A program made the translations under genes and the position numbers. A stretch of DNA of 64,000 bases. It comes from Piper betle (taxonomy: Eukaryota > Streptophyta > Magnoliopsida > Piperales > Piperaceae). The notes beneath the pieces are model-generated. The model did not search any database. It was given only the letters and a program-made list of their open reading frames with translations, and was not told the DNA's origin. Shown in pieces: positions 24,701 to 36,131 of this stretch. Position 1 is the first letter of the stretch; the number at the start of each line of letters is the position of its first letter. The stretch is from contig JAURVB010013304.1 of assembly GCA_033002965.1 (NCBI GenBank), positions 186,001 to 250,000 of the forward strand, in the 5' to 3' direction.

Positions 24701-25106
24701 TGTGTGATGAACCAGTCTTTGCGAGCCTATAATTTGGGAGTCACCATTATTTAATTAAACCTAGCTCAACAAGCAAATTGGTTGATTTCTTTGGCACATA
24801 ATGCAGGATAAGAGGGGATCAACAACATTTTGTCAGAAGGGATGAACTGAAGGTAAAAATTCAATACTGCGCTCATTGATTTACCAGACAATACATGTAA
24901 GGATGTTCCGATTGATGTTTTAGTGTGTAATTTTCCAGGCGGCGTGGGAGATCTTTACGCCCTTGTTGCACAAGATTGATGAGGGAGGACTGAAGCCCCT
25001 GCCCTACGAGCCAGGTAGCCGAGGTCCAGTCCAAGCAGACGAGCTCCTTGCCAAAGCTGGATATGTACACACACAAGGCTATACCTGGATTCCTCCATCT
25101 CAGTGA
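18799..25106 (+). CDS. Glucose-6-phosphate 1-dehydrogenase, cytosolic type
   Basis: Catalyses the first, NADP-dependent step of the oxidative pentose phosphate pathway (glucose 6-phosphate to 6-phosphogluconolactone), supplying NADPH. It has fifteen exons: 18799-19041, 19266-19351, 19449-19509, 19594-19780, 19884-20041, 20127-20195, 20323-20381, 20507-20543, 20910-20981, 21141-21288, 21361-21456, 21681-21751, 24210-24325, 24807-24852 and 24939-25106. They sum to 1617 bp (538 residues plus stop), with GT-AG junctions and one open frame. The nucleotide-binding [15 protein letters not shown] lies near residues 57-71. The active-site RIDHYLGKE comes just before [44 protein letters not shown] and [13 protein letters not shown] follow. 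No plastid transit peptide is apparent, which fits the cytosolic class. The N-terminus carries an unusual acidic Ser-rich repeat ([20 protein letters not shown] at about residues 26-45). The exon 5 start is the one that gives [17 protein letters not shown]. Confidence 0.96.
22063..23814 (+). mobile_element. LTR-like insertion in a G6PDH intron
   Basis: A 1.75-kb block inside the 2.46-kb intron between G6PDH exons 12 and 13 has terminal inverted repeats TGTCACGGCC and GGCCGTAACA (TG...CA). It is richer in C than the AT-rich intron around it and has no protein domains. Flanking pentamers GTAGC (22058-22062) and ATAAC (23815-23819) differ by two G/A changes, so the target duplication is uncertain. 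A perfect GTAGC also occurs slightly further out at 23824-23828. A solo LTR is the best reading. Strand is arbitrary. Confidence 0.6.
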
Positions 25107-25508
25107 TCACTTCCTATGACTTTATATTTGCCTCTGTTTTCTTTTCTATATTATTAATATCATAAAGCTAATTGATATGAATAGGGACCTTTCTGCACTC
25201 CTAATAAGAAGTGAACTGTTTTATGAGTGATAATCGACAAAATAAAGGGTTGATTTGTATTTTTTGAGTTTTTGCTCTATTTTACTTTCCAGAGTTTGAT
25301 TCTGTGCTGGTTATCTGTGATTCATAAATGAGACCTTTTGATCTAAGTTTTTACATGGTACGTTTTCATTTGCATTAATGAGTAAATTGTAGAAATAAAC
25401 AAATGAAATGGAAGGATTAATGAATTAGCATGGAGGAAATGAAATGGAAGAAGATATATATAGTAGCATGCATGATAAAAACGAAGAAACAAGGATGAGC
25501 CACTCTAG

Positions 25509-25694
25509 CTATTTGCGTTTGCGTCCAAGGTCTTTAAACCACGTCTTGATCTTTCTGAGTCCAGACTTGCCCTTTGAATCCTCCTTGCATTTCTCGCCCT
25601 TCAGATCGTCGGAAGGTGGCGGCAACGGCGGATCCGGCACTGGGGAGTCCCACTGGTCGGCCCACGACATGCCGCCCGAGCACGTACACTCCAT
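25509..25694 (-). CDS. Small basic protein with GGMSWADQWD motif (61 aa)
   Basis: The start at 25694 gives MECTCSGGMSWADQWDSP, then a Pro-rich stretch (VPDPPLPPPSDD) and a Lys-rich C-terminus ending KIKTWFKDLGRKRK. The MSWADQWD start and amphipathic basic tail resemble short uncharacterised plant proteins, from memory only. The frame stays open upstream to 25886, but that part (including NYHLSRTRVGRSKG) looks like untranslated leader. The gene lies tail-to-tail with G6PDH, 400 bp downstream of its stop. It has no signal peptide or membrane segment. The function is unknown. A longer protein starting at 25886 cannot be excluded. Confidence 0.5.
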   Translation of the reverse strand: MECTCSGGMSWADQWDSPVPDPPLPPPSDDLKGEKCKEDSKGKSGLRKIKTWFKDLGRKRK

Positions 25695-25886
25695 GCCCCG
25701 TCTCCTCTCCCGGCAGCTGGTCGTCCCCTTTGATCTCCCCACCCTCGTACGTGAAAGATGGTAATTCGAGCGTGAACAAGGAACAATATTGGAGAGTTGG
25801 TTATTGATTCCGAGTTTGTACGAAGATTGAATGGCTGTGAAGTTTGATGGAGCAGAATTTATGGGCTCTCTATTTTTAGCCAGCAA

Positions 25887-27010
25887 TCGGTGTATGTCGA
25901 CGTCCTTTGCCGACGATCTGATTCCGGTGATCTCATTTCTTACATATATAACGACGACGAGGATAAGAAACTAGCGACATCGTCTGGTGAGCCGCCTGAA
26001 TAGCTTGGCCAAGGGGGATTATATTGTGTTTTGGAACTTCTAAAATCACCATTTGTCTTGTTATTATGTATATACTTTTTCTAAACGACCACCTTTTAAA
26101 TTAAATGTGTACCATATTTATACATATAATTTTAAATACCATATCGTACCACTTTTCAATATAAGCATATTAAGTTCCACGTTGCAATCCGGTATGACTT
26201 AAATTTTTATATCATTTTAATCTATATTTTATTTTTTAATATGATTTTTTTACAATATCCAATTTTTTTGTTAAAAATTTCGATATTCTAACCAATATTT
26301 GATATAATAATGATAATAAAATATACTTTTAATATTTAACAAAATATTTTATTTATATTAAACTAAATATACCATGTACAGGTTATAAATCCGGTATGGT
26401 AATTGATACGGTATTTAAAAGTATGCTTATACATGCTAATCTTTTCCATGTGACCAGAAATATATTATTGTAATATATGTGATTAATCTTCTCTACCCAC
26501 GTAAAATATGACAAGGTAATTGTTGATAAGCTGAATTTTTGTGGCATGCATGCAAGGAATTCAAGGAATTAAAAAGCAAAAGTCAATTGAGCTCGCCCCA
26601 AAAAATACATCTAATTTCTTTAAAAAAAGTTAGAATTTTTTTGCTAAAGCCAAGTTAAACAAACTTGCGATTTTTGGTCAAAAGTTATGATCAAAATGTT
26701 TAACAGCTGCCCGTTTCAAGCCGAACAAAATAAGCGTAAGAGTTCGTTCAAATTGCTCAAAGTTCAAACCGGACTACTCATTTGTGAACAAAATAAGGCG
26801 AACAGTTCAAGCCGTATCGATTCAAAAAAGCCACGTCCGCTTCACCAGACCCTTGACCCGGATAATGCCCGATAACGATCTGACCTTCTAGAAAGCACGA
26901 TTCGGTCGCAGACTCGCCGACGCCGAACTATAAAGACCGACGACTTTGATCTTCCCGGTGACTAAAGGCGGCAACTTTTCCGATTTCTTCTCCGGCGACG
27001 GCGAATCGAC
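25887..27010. other. Intergenic DNA between the small gene and the NBP35-type gene
   Basis: The stretch 26040-26470 is very AT-rich with no coding potential. Divergent promoters for the flanking genes are presumed at the two ends. No motif stands out. Confidence 0.5.
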
Positions 27011-29728
27011 ATGGAGAGTGGACGAAATGAAATCCCCGAGAACGCCAACGAGCGTGAGTTCTTCAATAATCGGTTTCACAATTTCTTGCTAAAGTTTCGA
27101 TCTTTTTGCGCGCAGATTTTAAGTTTTAGGCGGCTTTGTTTTTTTTTTTTCAGATTGTCCGGGGCCGGAGTCGGAGGCTGCGGGGAAGTCTGAGGCTTGT
27201 GCTGGCTGCCCCAATCAACAGATCTGCTCCACGGCTCCCAAAGGCCCCGACCCAGGTTTTTTCCCTTTAATTGATCTTATTTTTCGTTTTTCTTTTGTTT
27301 ATTCTGGTTTTGGTGGATGGTTTTACTGGTTTTTCTGGTTGGATGTGGAAGCTGTTTCTTGATTAACTATTCCAGTGCTTCTTGGTGAGGGATTGATTGC
27401 AAATTGGTGGTATTTAGCTTAGATGTTTCAATTTCAGTTTAATTAATCAAGTTCCGTTTCTGATAAATTGATTTTTAATTGGGCAAAAAAATTGGTTCAA
27501 GTTGTTTGTTTACGTCCATAGTATCTGTTTCACATTGATGATGCACAGCTCAAAGCCGTATATAATTTGATGTGGTCCTTGTTTGACGTTTCCGTATAAA
27601 AGGAAGAGTGTATGATGAAAGGTGTCAAACATAGAGAATTCTGATATTTGGAGCTATAAGCTTGAAGCTTTTTTTGAGATATGCATGGTGGTCTGAGTAC
27701 TGGAGTGTTTCTATATTCTTGCTTTTCTAACTTGAGTGCTGAAGCTTTTTATACTTGAGGACGACTTTTTAAGTTTGGGAATGCTATGATGAATTGGTAA
27801 GTGATAAGAAGGTCCATTCTTTCGGTTTATAACTCATTTTTATTTTTTATTTTTGAATCTAAGTTGATGGAGTGCCATCTGGTTCTCACGGATTGGAAGT
27901 CGATTTGAAACAAATTGTACTCAGTGAGGTGTTGAAATGTGATAGAAAATTTTATCATTATTTTTGTTTTGTCAGAATTATTAAAAGTAACAGAGCTTAT
28001 AAAATAACGTTGGGCACATTCTATCGTTTTTCAAAATTCTAATAATACTGTTTGGCATTAAAAAAAAAAATTAATAAAAGTGGGAGTTGGAGAGGAGGCA
28101 GGAGGAGATGGAAGAATACAGGAAGAGGGCGGCGGTGGGGGTGGGGAAGACGAAGGAAGGGGATGCGACGATAGCAAGAAAAATTTTTTTGGGGTCCTAT
28201 TTTTTTTTCTAATGTTTTCCATAGAAAAAGTGAAAGTGTCTCTAACGCTTATTTTTGTAACGTTTCACCAAACACCAGTTTTAGTTGTTATCTCTAGAAT
28301 TTTTATTTTTCTATTATATAGGTCCAAAATAACGCAACCAAACACCTTGAGGAATACTTGTGCTTATTTGGTCTTTAAACCAAGTGGTTTGATTTGTATA
28401 TGTCATAACTTTTGTTTTATGCTTTGCTTGGGCATGCTATTTTAAATGGTGTTTATACAAAGAGTTTGTTATATACTGTATGTGCCTTCTGTCATTTATA
28501 GTACCAATTTGATACTGAAGATTGGGTCTATACGGATGAAGAGTAGTTTCTCTTCGTAGAATTGGTGATAAGTGTCGGTTGGTGAGCTTCATCTCTCTTG
28601 GCTTGCCACTTTTTCTCTTCCTTGTTTCCTCTTTTTCTTGTAGAGAATGCTTTAGGTCAGCTGCGGTTATAAAATCAATAATTGTGTGTTTATTGTGGGA
28701 TTATCAATGATTAAGTAGCCCATTGAACTGCCTTAGTAATTTTTGGACTTTGTACTAACATTCTAGGCTTTATATGGAATTTATGTTATTCAGTAACTTA
28801 CATGTTTTTCAGATTTGGTTTCAATATCTGAGCGGATGGCCACTGTAAAACATAAAATACTTGTTTTATCTGGGAAAGGTGGCGTGGGAAAGAGCACATT
28901 TGCTGCCCAGTTATCTTATGCTTTGGCTGCAAAGAACTATCAGGTTGGCCTTCTGGATATTGATATCTGTGGACCTAGTACTCCAAAAATGTTCCACATA
29001 GAAGGAGAAACCATTCACCAGAGCAACCTTGGGTGGTCCCCTGTTTATGTTAAGGACAACCTTGGTGTCATGTCTATTGGGTTTTTGCTTCCAAATCCTG
29101 ATGATGCTATCATATGGAAAGGACCACGCAAGGATGGAATGATCAAGCAATTTCTGAAGGAGACTTATTGGGACGAACTAGATTACTTGGTTGTGGATGC
29201 TCCTCCTGGAACATCTGATGAGCACATTACTATAGTTAAGCTTTTGAAGTCCACCCAAATTGATGGCGCAGTCATAGTTACAACACCACAAGAGGTATCT
29301 TTGATAGATGTTCGTAAGGAGATCAACTTTTGTAGGAAAGTTGGAGTGGACATTCTTGGCGTTGTAGAGAATATGAGTGGTTTAAGGCTAGGTATTTCAG
29401 ACATGAAATTTGTGAAGGTGAACGAGAATGGTGAAGAAGTTGATGCCACTGAAAATTTGCTAAATTACTTGCGAGAGAATGCCCCAGACTTTCTTTCTCT
29501 GGTCGGCTGTAATGACGTCTTTGATAGTAGTAAGGGGGTGCTGTTAAAATGTGCGTAGACTTGGGTGTTCCATTCCTTGGGAAAGTTCCTATGGATCCAC
29601 AGCTTTGCACGGCAGCTGAGGAAGGCCGGTCATGTTTTGATGATCAGAAATGTGGGGCAAGTGCGCCTGCCCTCCTGAAGATTGTGGAAAAACTGCTACA
29701 AAATCATAAGCAAGAAGATTGTCAGTAG
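27011..29728 (+). pseudogene. NBP35-type cytosolic Fe-S cluster scaffold NTPase, frameshifted
   Basis: NBP35 proteins assemble 4Fe-4S clusters on cytosolic and nuclear apoproteins. Exons are 27011-27053, 27154-27255 and 28813-29728. Exon 1 encodes MESGRNEIPENANE. Exon 2 carries the N-terminal cluster motif C-x13-C-x2-C-x5-C ([11 protein letters not shown]). Exon 3 has the deviant Walker [18 protein letters not shown], the switch [12 protein letters not shown] and [15 protein letters not shown]. The C-terminal CPxC of yeast and animal NBP35 is absent after ENMSGL, as in plant NBP35. At 29532-29536 a run of five G replaces the six expected after FDSSK. Translation stops at 29558 after 296 residues. 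The downstream frame still encodes the conserved tail (GVPFLGKVPMDPQLC) to a stop at 29728. Everything else is well preserved, so either a very recent pseudogene or a homopolymer consensus error is possible. Confidence 0.85.
28049..28345. mobile_element. Possible MITE-like insertion in the NBP35 intron
   Basis: The second intron contains a block beginning TGTTTGGCAT and ending CAACCAAACACC, with another CCAAACACC near 28268. TGTTTGG...CCAAACA ends are frequent on plant non-autonomous DNA elements. The middle contains a purine-rich GGAGG stretch (28085-28160). No clear target duplication was found, so this is tentative. Confidence 0.35.
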
Positions 29729-31139
29729 TATAATGTGTCTTGGTCATTGCATATAGAATTAGGAACACAGCAAAGGTAACATTTCATAGTAAATCGTCTT
29801 CTTATAAGTCTTTTCTTTATCTGTGGAAATACGAGAGTATATCTTCATAACGCATATTTCGGCAGCTTTGATTGTCTGTTGTGTACATTTACTCTCTTTT
29901 GTTTTGTTATTTTTGAGTTTTTAGCTTCTTGTGGAAGCAAACTGAATTCATTATTTCTAAATACAAGCTTATTTGGTTATGTTTTACACCGGCAATCTGG
30001 CGGATGGTAATTAGTAAGTCAGTTCATGGTGAGCTCTCCAAATAATGTTCTTGTTGCTAGATTTTTGGCCACGCAATGATTATCATAAACAATTTGTGAT
30101 ATAAATTGGTTGAATATTAGCATGTTATAATCACATCGAGAAAGCTATATATTATTTTGTAATAAGTTATTAAATTATAATATAATATTTTATTCATACA
30201 ACAACCTGGCTTGTAATGGTTTACGATATCAAATCTTCATCTTAAGAGAAAAATAAAATAAAATAAAATCATTTTAAAATATATTTAATTAAGTTGAATA
30301 ATACTTCTCATTGGCATAAATTAAAGAAAATGTTAAAAGATACAAAGTTTCTTTGCGTTTTATATCTTAATTCTTAATCATACCTCACTATATAAACTTC
30401 GCTTGCTTCCATCATAGAACATGTCCCCCGTATTCTCAATCTCCTCTTCTTTCTATGCTAATTCAACGTTGTCTCCAACTCACAGACGACGAGAAATTGG
30501 ATTAAAAAATATAATAAAAATCTGTAGTTCAAATTGTAAGGTTTGGTTAAAAGATCCAATAACATCGAATAATGATAGGCGGTATTCTGATTCACATAAA
30601 TAAGTGCATATGCTATCATCTTATTGGGCTTTGTAGTTTTGTTAATTGCAAGATCTTACAATAAAATTTGTACTACAACAAATTTATGTACGCTATCAGA
30701 ATCATGTTAAACATGAAGATTAGACCTAGTTTCTTGTTCATTTCTTGACTCAATCATTTAAAGTTTTGTCCCATTGTCCAAATTTATTTAATATTGAGAA
30801 TAATTAGTATCAACTCTAGTTAATACTTTCATATAAGCTACTTTTAATATAAATTGTTCGGTAATAAGGACGGTTGTGGAGAGTATTTTTGTTTTGATTA
30901 AAAAAAACTATAACACGTGATTTAAATGAGTGGCCAGACTTGGAAGATCAGGAGCAATAGAGGAAGTGATACTAAGCTTCTTCTTTAATATTATAACTAT
31001 GTTCATATTTATTTAGAAACTTTTTTATTACAACGACATGCAAGAAAAAGTTATCTTACTCTTATGTTTACTTTTTTTCTTTTTCTTTTTGAGAAGAAAA
31101 ACCTTACTATTAAGAACCAAAATACAAGAACCTTGCAGA
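29729..31139. other. AT-rich intergenic DNA
   Basis: The 3' flank of the NBP35-type gene followed by AT-rich DNA. The open frame at 30421-30603 has no recognisable motif. Nothing else could be identified. Confidence 0.5.
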
Positions 31140-33650
31140 TAAGGGCAGTGAATGAGCATGAAGGTTCTGGCGTCTACTAATCCATCTCATAGTTCCACCC
31201 ATAGCCCAAAGCTAACTTTACAGCTATTAGAATAACTAGAGTTTATCCCATTAATACCATCATCCACATTGTTTACAAAATTAACCAGTGATAAGCAGTC
31301 CGAGAGAATAACGAAAGATGGGCAATTCTACTTTTCGGCATGGAGTAAGGCCTGGGAGAGAGCCCCATGTGAGGTCAGAAGGGGCTGTTGAGGATCCACA
31401 ATTTGAAAATAAGATATAGCTCATAGAGTTGTAGACAACAATTTCCCAAGTTGCAACATTTTTAAAAGACCTCCGGCAATGAAAATGACGACACGACAAT
31501 CATCTAGGTTAAGGTTACCATCTACGAATGAGGGAGAATTATGCTACGCCATATCCCATAAGCAGTCATTTCCCAGTCTGAGAGCTTTAGAGTAAGGGTT
31601 AAACCTTCACATCACGGCAGAATAATTCCTTCCATGGTGAAAGAATGATCAGAATGACGGATGAGGTTTCTAGTCATCCATAATTGATACACTTCAATAA
31701 GGAATTAAAGTATATAAAATAGACCTCCTGGACTTTTCATAGCCAAAGAGCAGTGCCCAAGTACATCAATTGTGGAGTTGCATCTGATGAATGAGAGATG
31801 AATTCTTGCAATTTTGAACATCACAGCTCGAATGAAATGCAAGGTTTCTTCAGGAGATGAATAACAAAAGCAACCAATATAAATTTCTATTTGTATGCCT
31901 CTTTTGTAAAGGTTCCCAGGGGTAGGCAAAATGTTCTTAGCAACTTTCCACCCAAGGAGAAGAAGCCTAAGGGGCATGTTAAGCTTCCACCACCTGGTCC
32001 AAATCTTCTGGTCTGACTCATTAGGGCTACTAGGTTGTGAAAAGGAATCAAGTAATTTGTACACACTTTTCACGGAGAATCCCTCTTGCTTGGTCTCCAT
32101 ATTAAAGTGTCATTGAGGGATGGATTAGGAGGATGAAAATCAAGGATTGCAGTAGCATCGTCTGGTATAAACATTTCTTGTCTAAACTGCTTATTCTAAA
32201 GTCCAGAGTTTAGAACAAGCGAAGCGACAGGTTGGGATTTCATGATAGCATATCTGAGATTCAATCGTGGACAACAGTGAGGAGTCGATGGAAGCCAAGC
32301 CGAGTCCTTGTCTAATGGACTTACTATTCCCTAAGGACCATAACACCTTATTCTCAAATACTTCTATACCTTTGCGGTACCATGCCATATTCTTGTTGAA
32401 GTTGAATTGCACTTTGTAAATCCCCAACCTTGATTACATTCTTATTTGGTTTTAAACACTTTGGCTGGAAGTGACTCAGGCTGAGAGACAATTTTCCAAG
32501 CTAATTTGGTGAGAAAAGCTTGATTCATCTTAGCCGGATCCTTGATGCCGAGCCACCCATACCTTTCGGCTTACATATATCAGACCACCGAATAAACCTT
32601 CAAAACTTTTCAGAAGATTTTCCCCACCAGAATTTTGATTGCACCCTGTTAATACTATTCACAACTTTCTTGGGCAAGAGAAAACAATTCACAGCATAAT
32701 TAGCAATAGTATTTGTGACAGATTCTTATTAAACATGTCCTTCCAGCTTCTGACAAAAATCTAGAATTCCAGTGTTCAATTCTTTTGAAATTTTGCCTAA
32801 TAGAAAATCAAACCGCTTAGTATTATTTGATGACCAAAACATGGGTATTCCCAGATATTTGGTACCATTATGCATCTGAGGAATAGGAAGAACATGCCTA
32901 ATAAAATTTCTTGTTATAGAGGACAAGTGAGGCGACAAGAGGATTACAGATTTATCAAAATTGACTCTATGTCCTGATAAGGATTCATATTTGTTCAGAA
33001 TTTCTTGAAGTGTGCTAATATCTTGGAGCGAAGATCTCCCAAATACCAAGGTGTCATCAGCAAACATCAAGTGTGAAATAGGTGGAGCATTTTTACTACA
33101 GGGACTTGATTAGTGCCAACTACTTGTAGGCCTGAACTCAAAGACTTGATTAGTGCCAACTACTTTCGCAATTGGAACAAGTAAAGACTTATTAATACAA
33201 TTCAAATTTAAACTCCCTTGTAATACAGTTCAAATTTAAACTCCCTTGGAAAAAATTCTGAACCATGGAAATAACATCTGGACCAATATGAGACCGGCAT
33301 GATCTAAAAAATTAGCCATTAAACCCAACTGGGCCAGGAGCCTTTCACAAGTTTAGGCTCTTCACAGCCTAAGTGATTTCCTCGGGAGTAGGAGTATAGA
33401 GGAGCAGCTGATTTTCTTCTTCAGTAATGACTGGCTGAAAAAGCTTGTCCACCAAAGCCCAATCGAGGTCTCATTCCCAATTCCCAAGGCATCTTCCAAG
33501 ACATATCATTATAGTCCTTAAGAAAATGTTTCTTAGTTCTCCACTTTTTCTTTGCCACCTTTTGTGAAAGATTAAACCAAATACTTTTTATTTGGTCATC
33601 ATAGACTTTTGCTTCCAAATAATTTACTTTGTGTACTGGTTTCCTCACTC
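31140..33650 (-). mobile_element. Degenerate LINE (non-LTR retrotransposon), reverse transcriptase and zf-RVT part
   Basis: Read on the minus strand, pieces of a plant LINE ORF2 appear in order. At 33421-33648 is a segment like the linker before the RT. At 33070-32729 is RT with MMFADDTLVFG (the catalytic ADD triad) and HRVNFDKS. At about 32575-32500 is a KPKGMGGLGIKDPAKMNQAF-like thumb. At 32427-32191 a WSLGNSKSIRQG-like segment follows. At 32100-31705 is a zf-RVT-like block (FSVKSVYKLLDS, KIWTRWWKLNMPLR). Multiple stops and frameshifts separate the pieces, and neither the 5' end nor a poly-A tail was located. The copy is dead. Limits are approximate. Confidence 0.8.
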
Positions 33651-34677
33651 TAGTTCAATTATAAGTAATTGGTTTAATCTTTTAATACAATATATATATA
33701 TATATATACACTAATTATAAACTTGTGCGATGCTCGGGTAATGCTATTAATTTTACTAAAATCATGTATTAAATAAAAACATAGTAAATTTTAATCATAA
33801 TACCAATTAATTATTAAGTTATATATGATTGGATTCTACTTAGTGCTTCTTAACCACAAATATTTAACATATGAACTATTTATTAATCAATTGCCTTACA
33901 ATAAATGATTAAAAGTATTGATTTTAAAACAATTTAAAAAATCATAATTCACATTAAATTCGTGGAATTTTAAAATGTTCAAAATCAAAATAAAATATCA
34001 ACATTTAATTCAATACTGAAATCCTAACTAAAGAGGTAGTCAATTTAAACATATGACATAAAATCATCCAATTTAAAATGGATTTTGTTTAAAACTAAAG
34101 TCCAATTATTAAATTCCAAATTTTGAAAATAAAAAATAAAATACTTATACTTTTTTATTTTAAATAATTGTTTTAATAGTCAAAAAAATCGGTTAAATTT
34201 GCGGTCCTAATCAAAATTGAAATATTTTAAAATAATTTAGTTTAAATTTTAAAATAATTTAAGATAATTGATTAAAATTAATGGTAAAAGCGACAAACAT
34301 TTCTATTTAACAATTTAATGCTTAGGATCAAGATTCGGGTGCCATGAGAAAAAGGATGTTGGGAGAAACTCCTGGCATATAAATCTAGAATAACATTGCC
34401 AACTATTAAAATATATAAGCAAATTTAAAAAAATGATAACTGAAAACTGATCATGCCAAAACACTTAAGATCATATTGAGTATAACCCTTTAAAAATTAA
34501 GAAGTATCATTACAGGGCATGACAAAAGGGAAGTAAAGTTCTTTAACAACATATCATCACGTAGCAATAAATCAGTCAATAAAAATGATCAAATAAAGAT
34601 CAAGAGTAGACGTTTAATAAAGAATCGTAAAGGTTCAAATATTAAAAAAATTTAACAAAAAAAATAAAAAAACTCAC

Positions 34678-34795
34678 ATCAAAAGAAGAATAAAATAAAT
34701 GGCTCTTATACATGAACTCCTGCTCGTCTCTTAGCACCTCCACCTCGGCGAAGTCGGGCTCGTCCAGTTCACAGTTCACTTGTAGTGTGTCGACA
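34678..34795 (-). pseudogene. Exon-like coding fragment of unknown family
   Basis: On the minus strand a good acceptor (ATCATGCAG) is followed by 118 bp open in one frame. It encodes an acidic segment (VDTLQVNCELDEPDF, then AEVEVLRDEQEFMYKS) and ends at a strong donor, GAT/GTGAGT. GC content is well above the surrounding DNA. The family is not recognised. It may belong with the exon-like island at 35383-35480. Confidence 0.4.
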
Positions 34796-35382
34796 CTGCA
34801 TGATTAATGTAAATTAATTCGAAAGTGGGTTGTAATCACATCACAAATAACATTTGACTAATGCTTAATAAGATCTAAAATCATATGGCTTAGTTGAACC
34901 TGTCTTTTATGGACATCAAATTTAGAATTCCGTCTATTAAGGCAGGGATCACCGTTTAGCCGGAACCATGATCAATATAAATAAATGAAACCAGCACTTG
35001 ATTTGGATAATACTTAGAGCTGCATAATTATATTGATCATTATACTTTTCTTGAGATATAAATTGTATGATCTGCAAGAAGTTGTATTTGAGAAAAAAAC
35101 AAAACAATTGAAAGAATAAATGATGTCGTACAAAACTTAATTTTACCCAAATAATGTAGGCTTAAAATTCATGAGCAAATAGGAGGGTTTTTTAACCCAA
35201 AAAAAAAACAAAAACAATAAGGTAACCATATTGTTCAGAACACCATATTGATCGAACAAAATAACATGACAACGTACAACATCACCTATCCATATTCGTA
35301 GAACATTTTTGAACTATAGGTTGAAGTAAAATATGGTAATAAATTGCCACCCACAAAAAAAAAATCGAGTATATTTCCTTAC

Positions 35383-35480
35383 AACTTCGAGGGTATTGAG
35401 GCTTGTCTTGTTGAGGCCAAACTTTCTGTCTCTTAATTTGCTCGTGGATGATCTTACCATGTGCTCAAAAAAATCTATAA
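35383..35480 (-). pseudogene. Second exon-like fragment of unknown family
   Basis: The minus-strand segment encodes SKLRDRKFGLNKTSLNTLEV and ends at a donor-like GTAAGG. It lies about 590 bp upstream of the 34678-34795 island in the same orientation, so the two could be neighbouring exons of one degraded or unrecognised gene. No domain is recognisable. Confidence 0.3.
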
Positions 35481-36131
35481 TATACGATAAGGTAAAAAAC
35501 ACAGACAATAGTCCGTCTATCTTCGTCTCTCTACCAGATGTGTTCGCAAACTAATTTTTCCAATACTGTATTTTGCAGAATTTACGCCTAGTTCCTATAA
35601 GTAAGAAAAATTAAAACCTACATAGGTGGTTATCGTTGTTAGGAAGGAGAATATGACACTGGGGGAAGAGATTTTTGCCATGGAGATTGTGGGTTGGTTG
35701 TATATCTATGAAGAAAGATCACTGCAAAAGAGAGGTTGTGATGATCGATGAGAAAGAGTTTTATGTGGAGAAAATATTATGTTTCTTAAGTTTATCCTTA
35801 ACAAAGGGTTTTGGGTGCAGATCAAGATGAAGCTGTTTTTTTAATTTATCGTTAAACTTGGTATTAAATGTGAGGACATAATTAATTAAGTATATATATA
35901 TATATATTTATTATTATTATTAAGAATTTAGAAAGACCCAGACCGATCCCTACCCGGTCGGGACCCATGAGTTCCTACCCCCGACTTACCACTTGAGCTG
36001 CGGCGAACTCCGTCACCGATCACTAGAGCGCCGCCGCCTCCTCCCGCGGTCCGCCTTCGCCCCCACCTCCAATCCAGCGCTGGGCTCTTCAACAATTCGA
36101 CAACTTTGAGCTCCTGGCAACGACTGCGGCG

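Larger units (their letters stand above)
33651..36131. other. AT-rich intergenic DNA with TA microsatellites
   Basis: Very AT-rich, with (TA)n tracts at about 33688-33708 and 35892-35908. Two short exon-like islands on the minus strand are listed separately. GC content rises from 35930 toward the trihelix pseudogene and includes its former leader. Confidence 0.5.
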
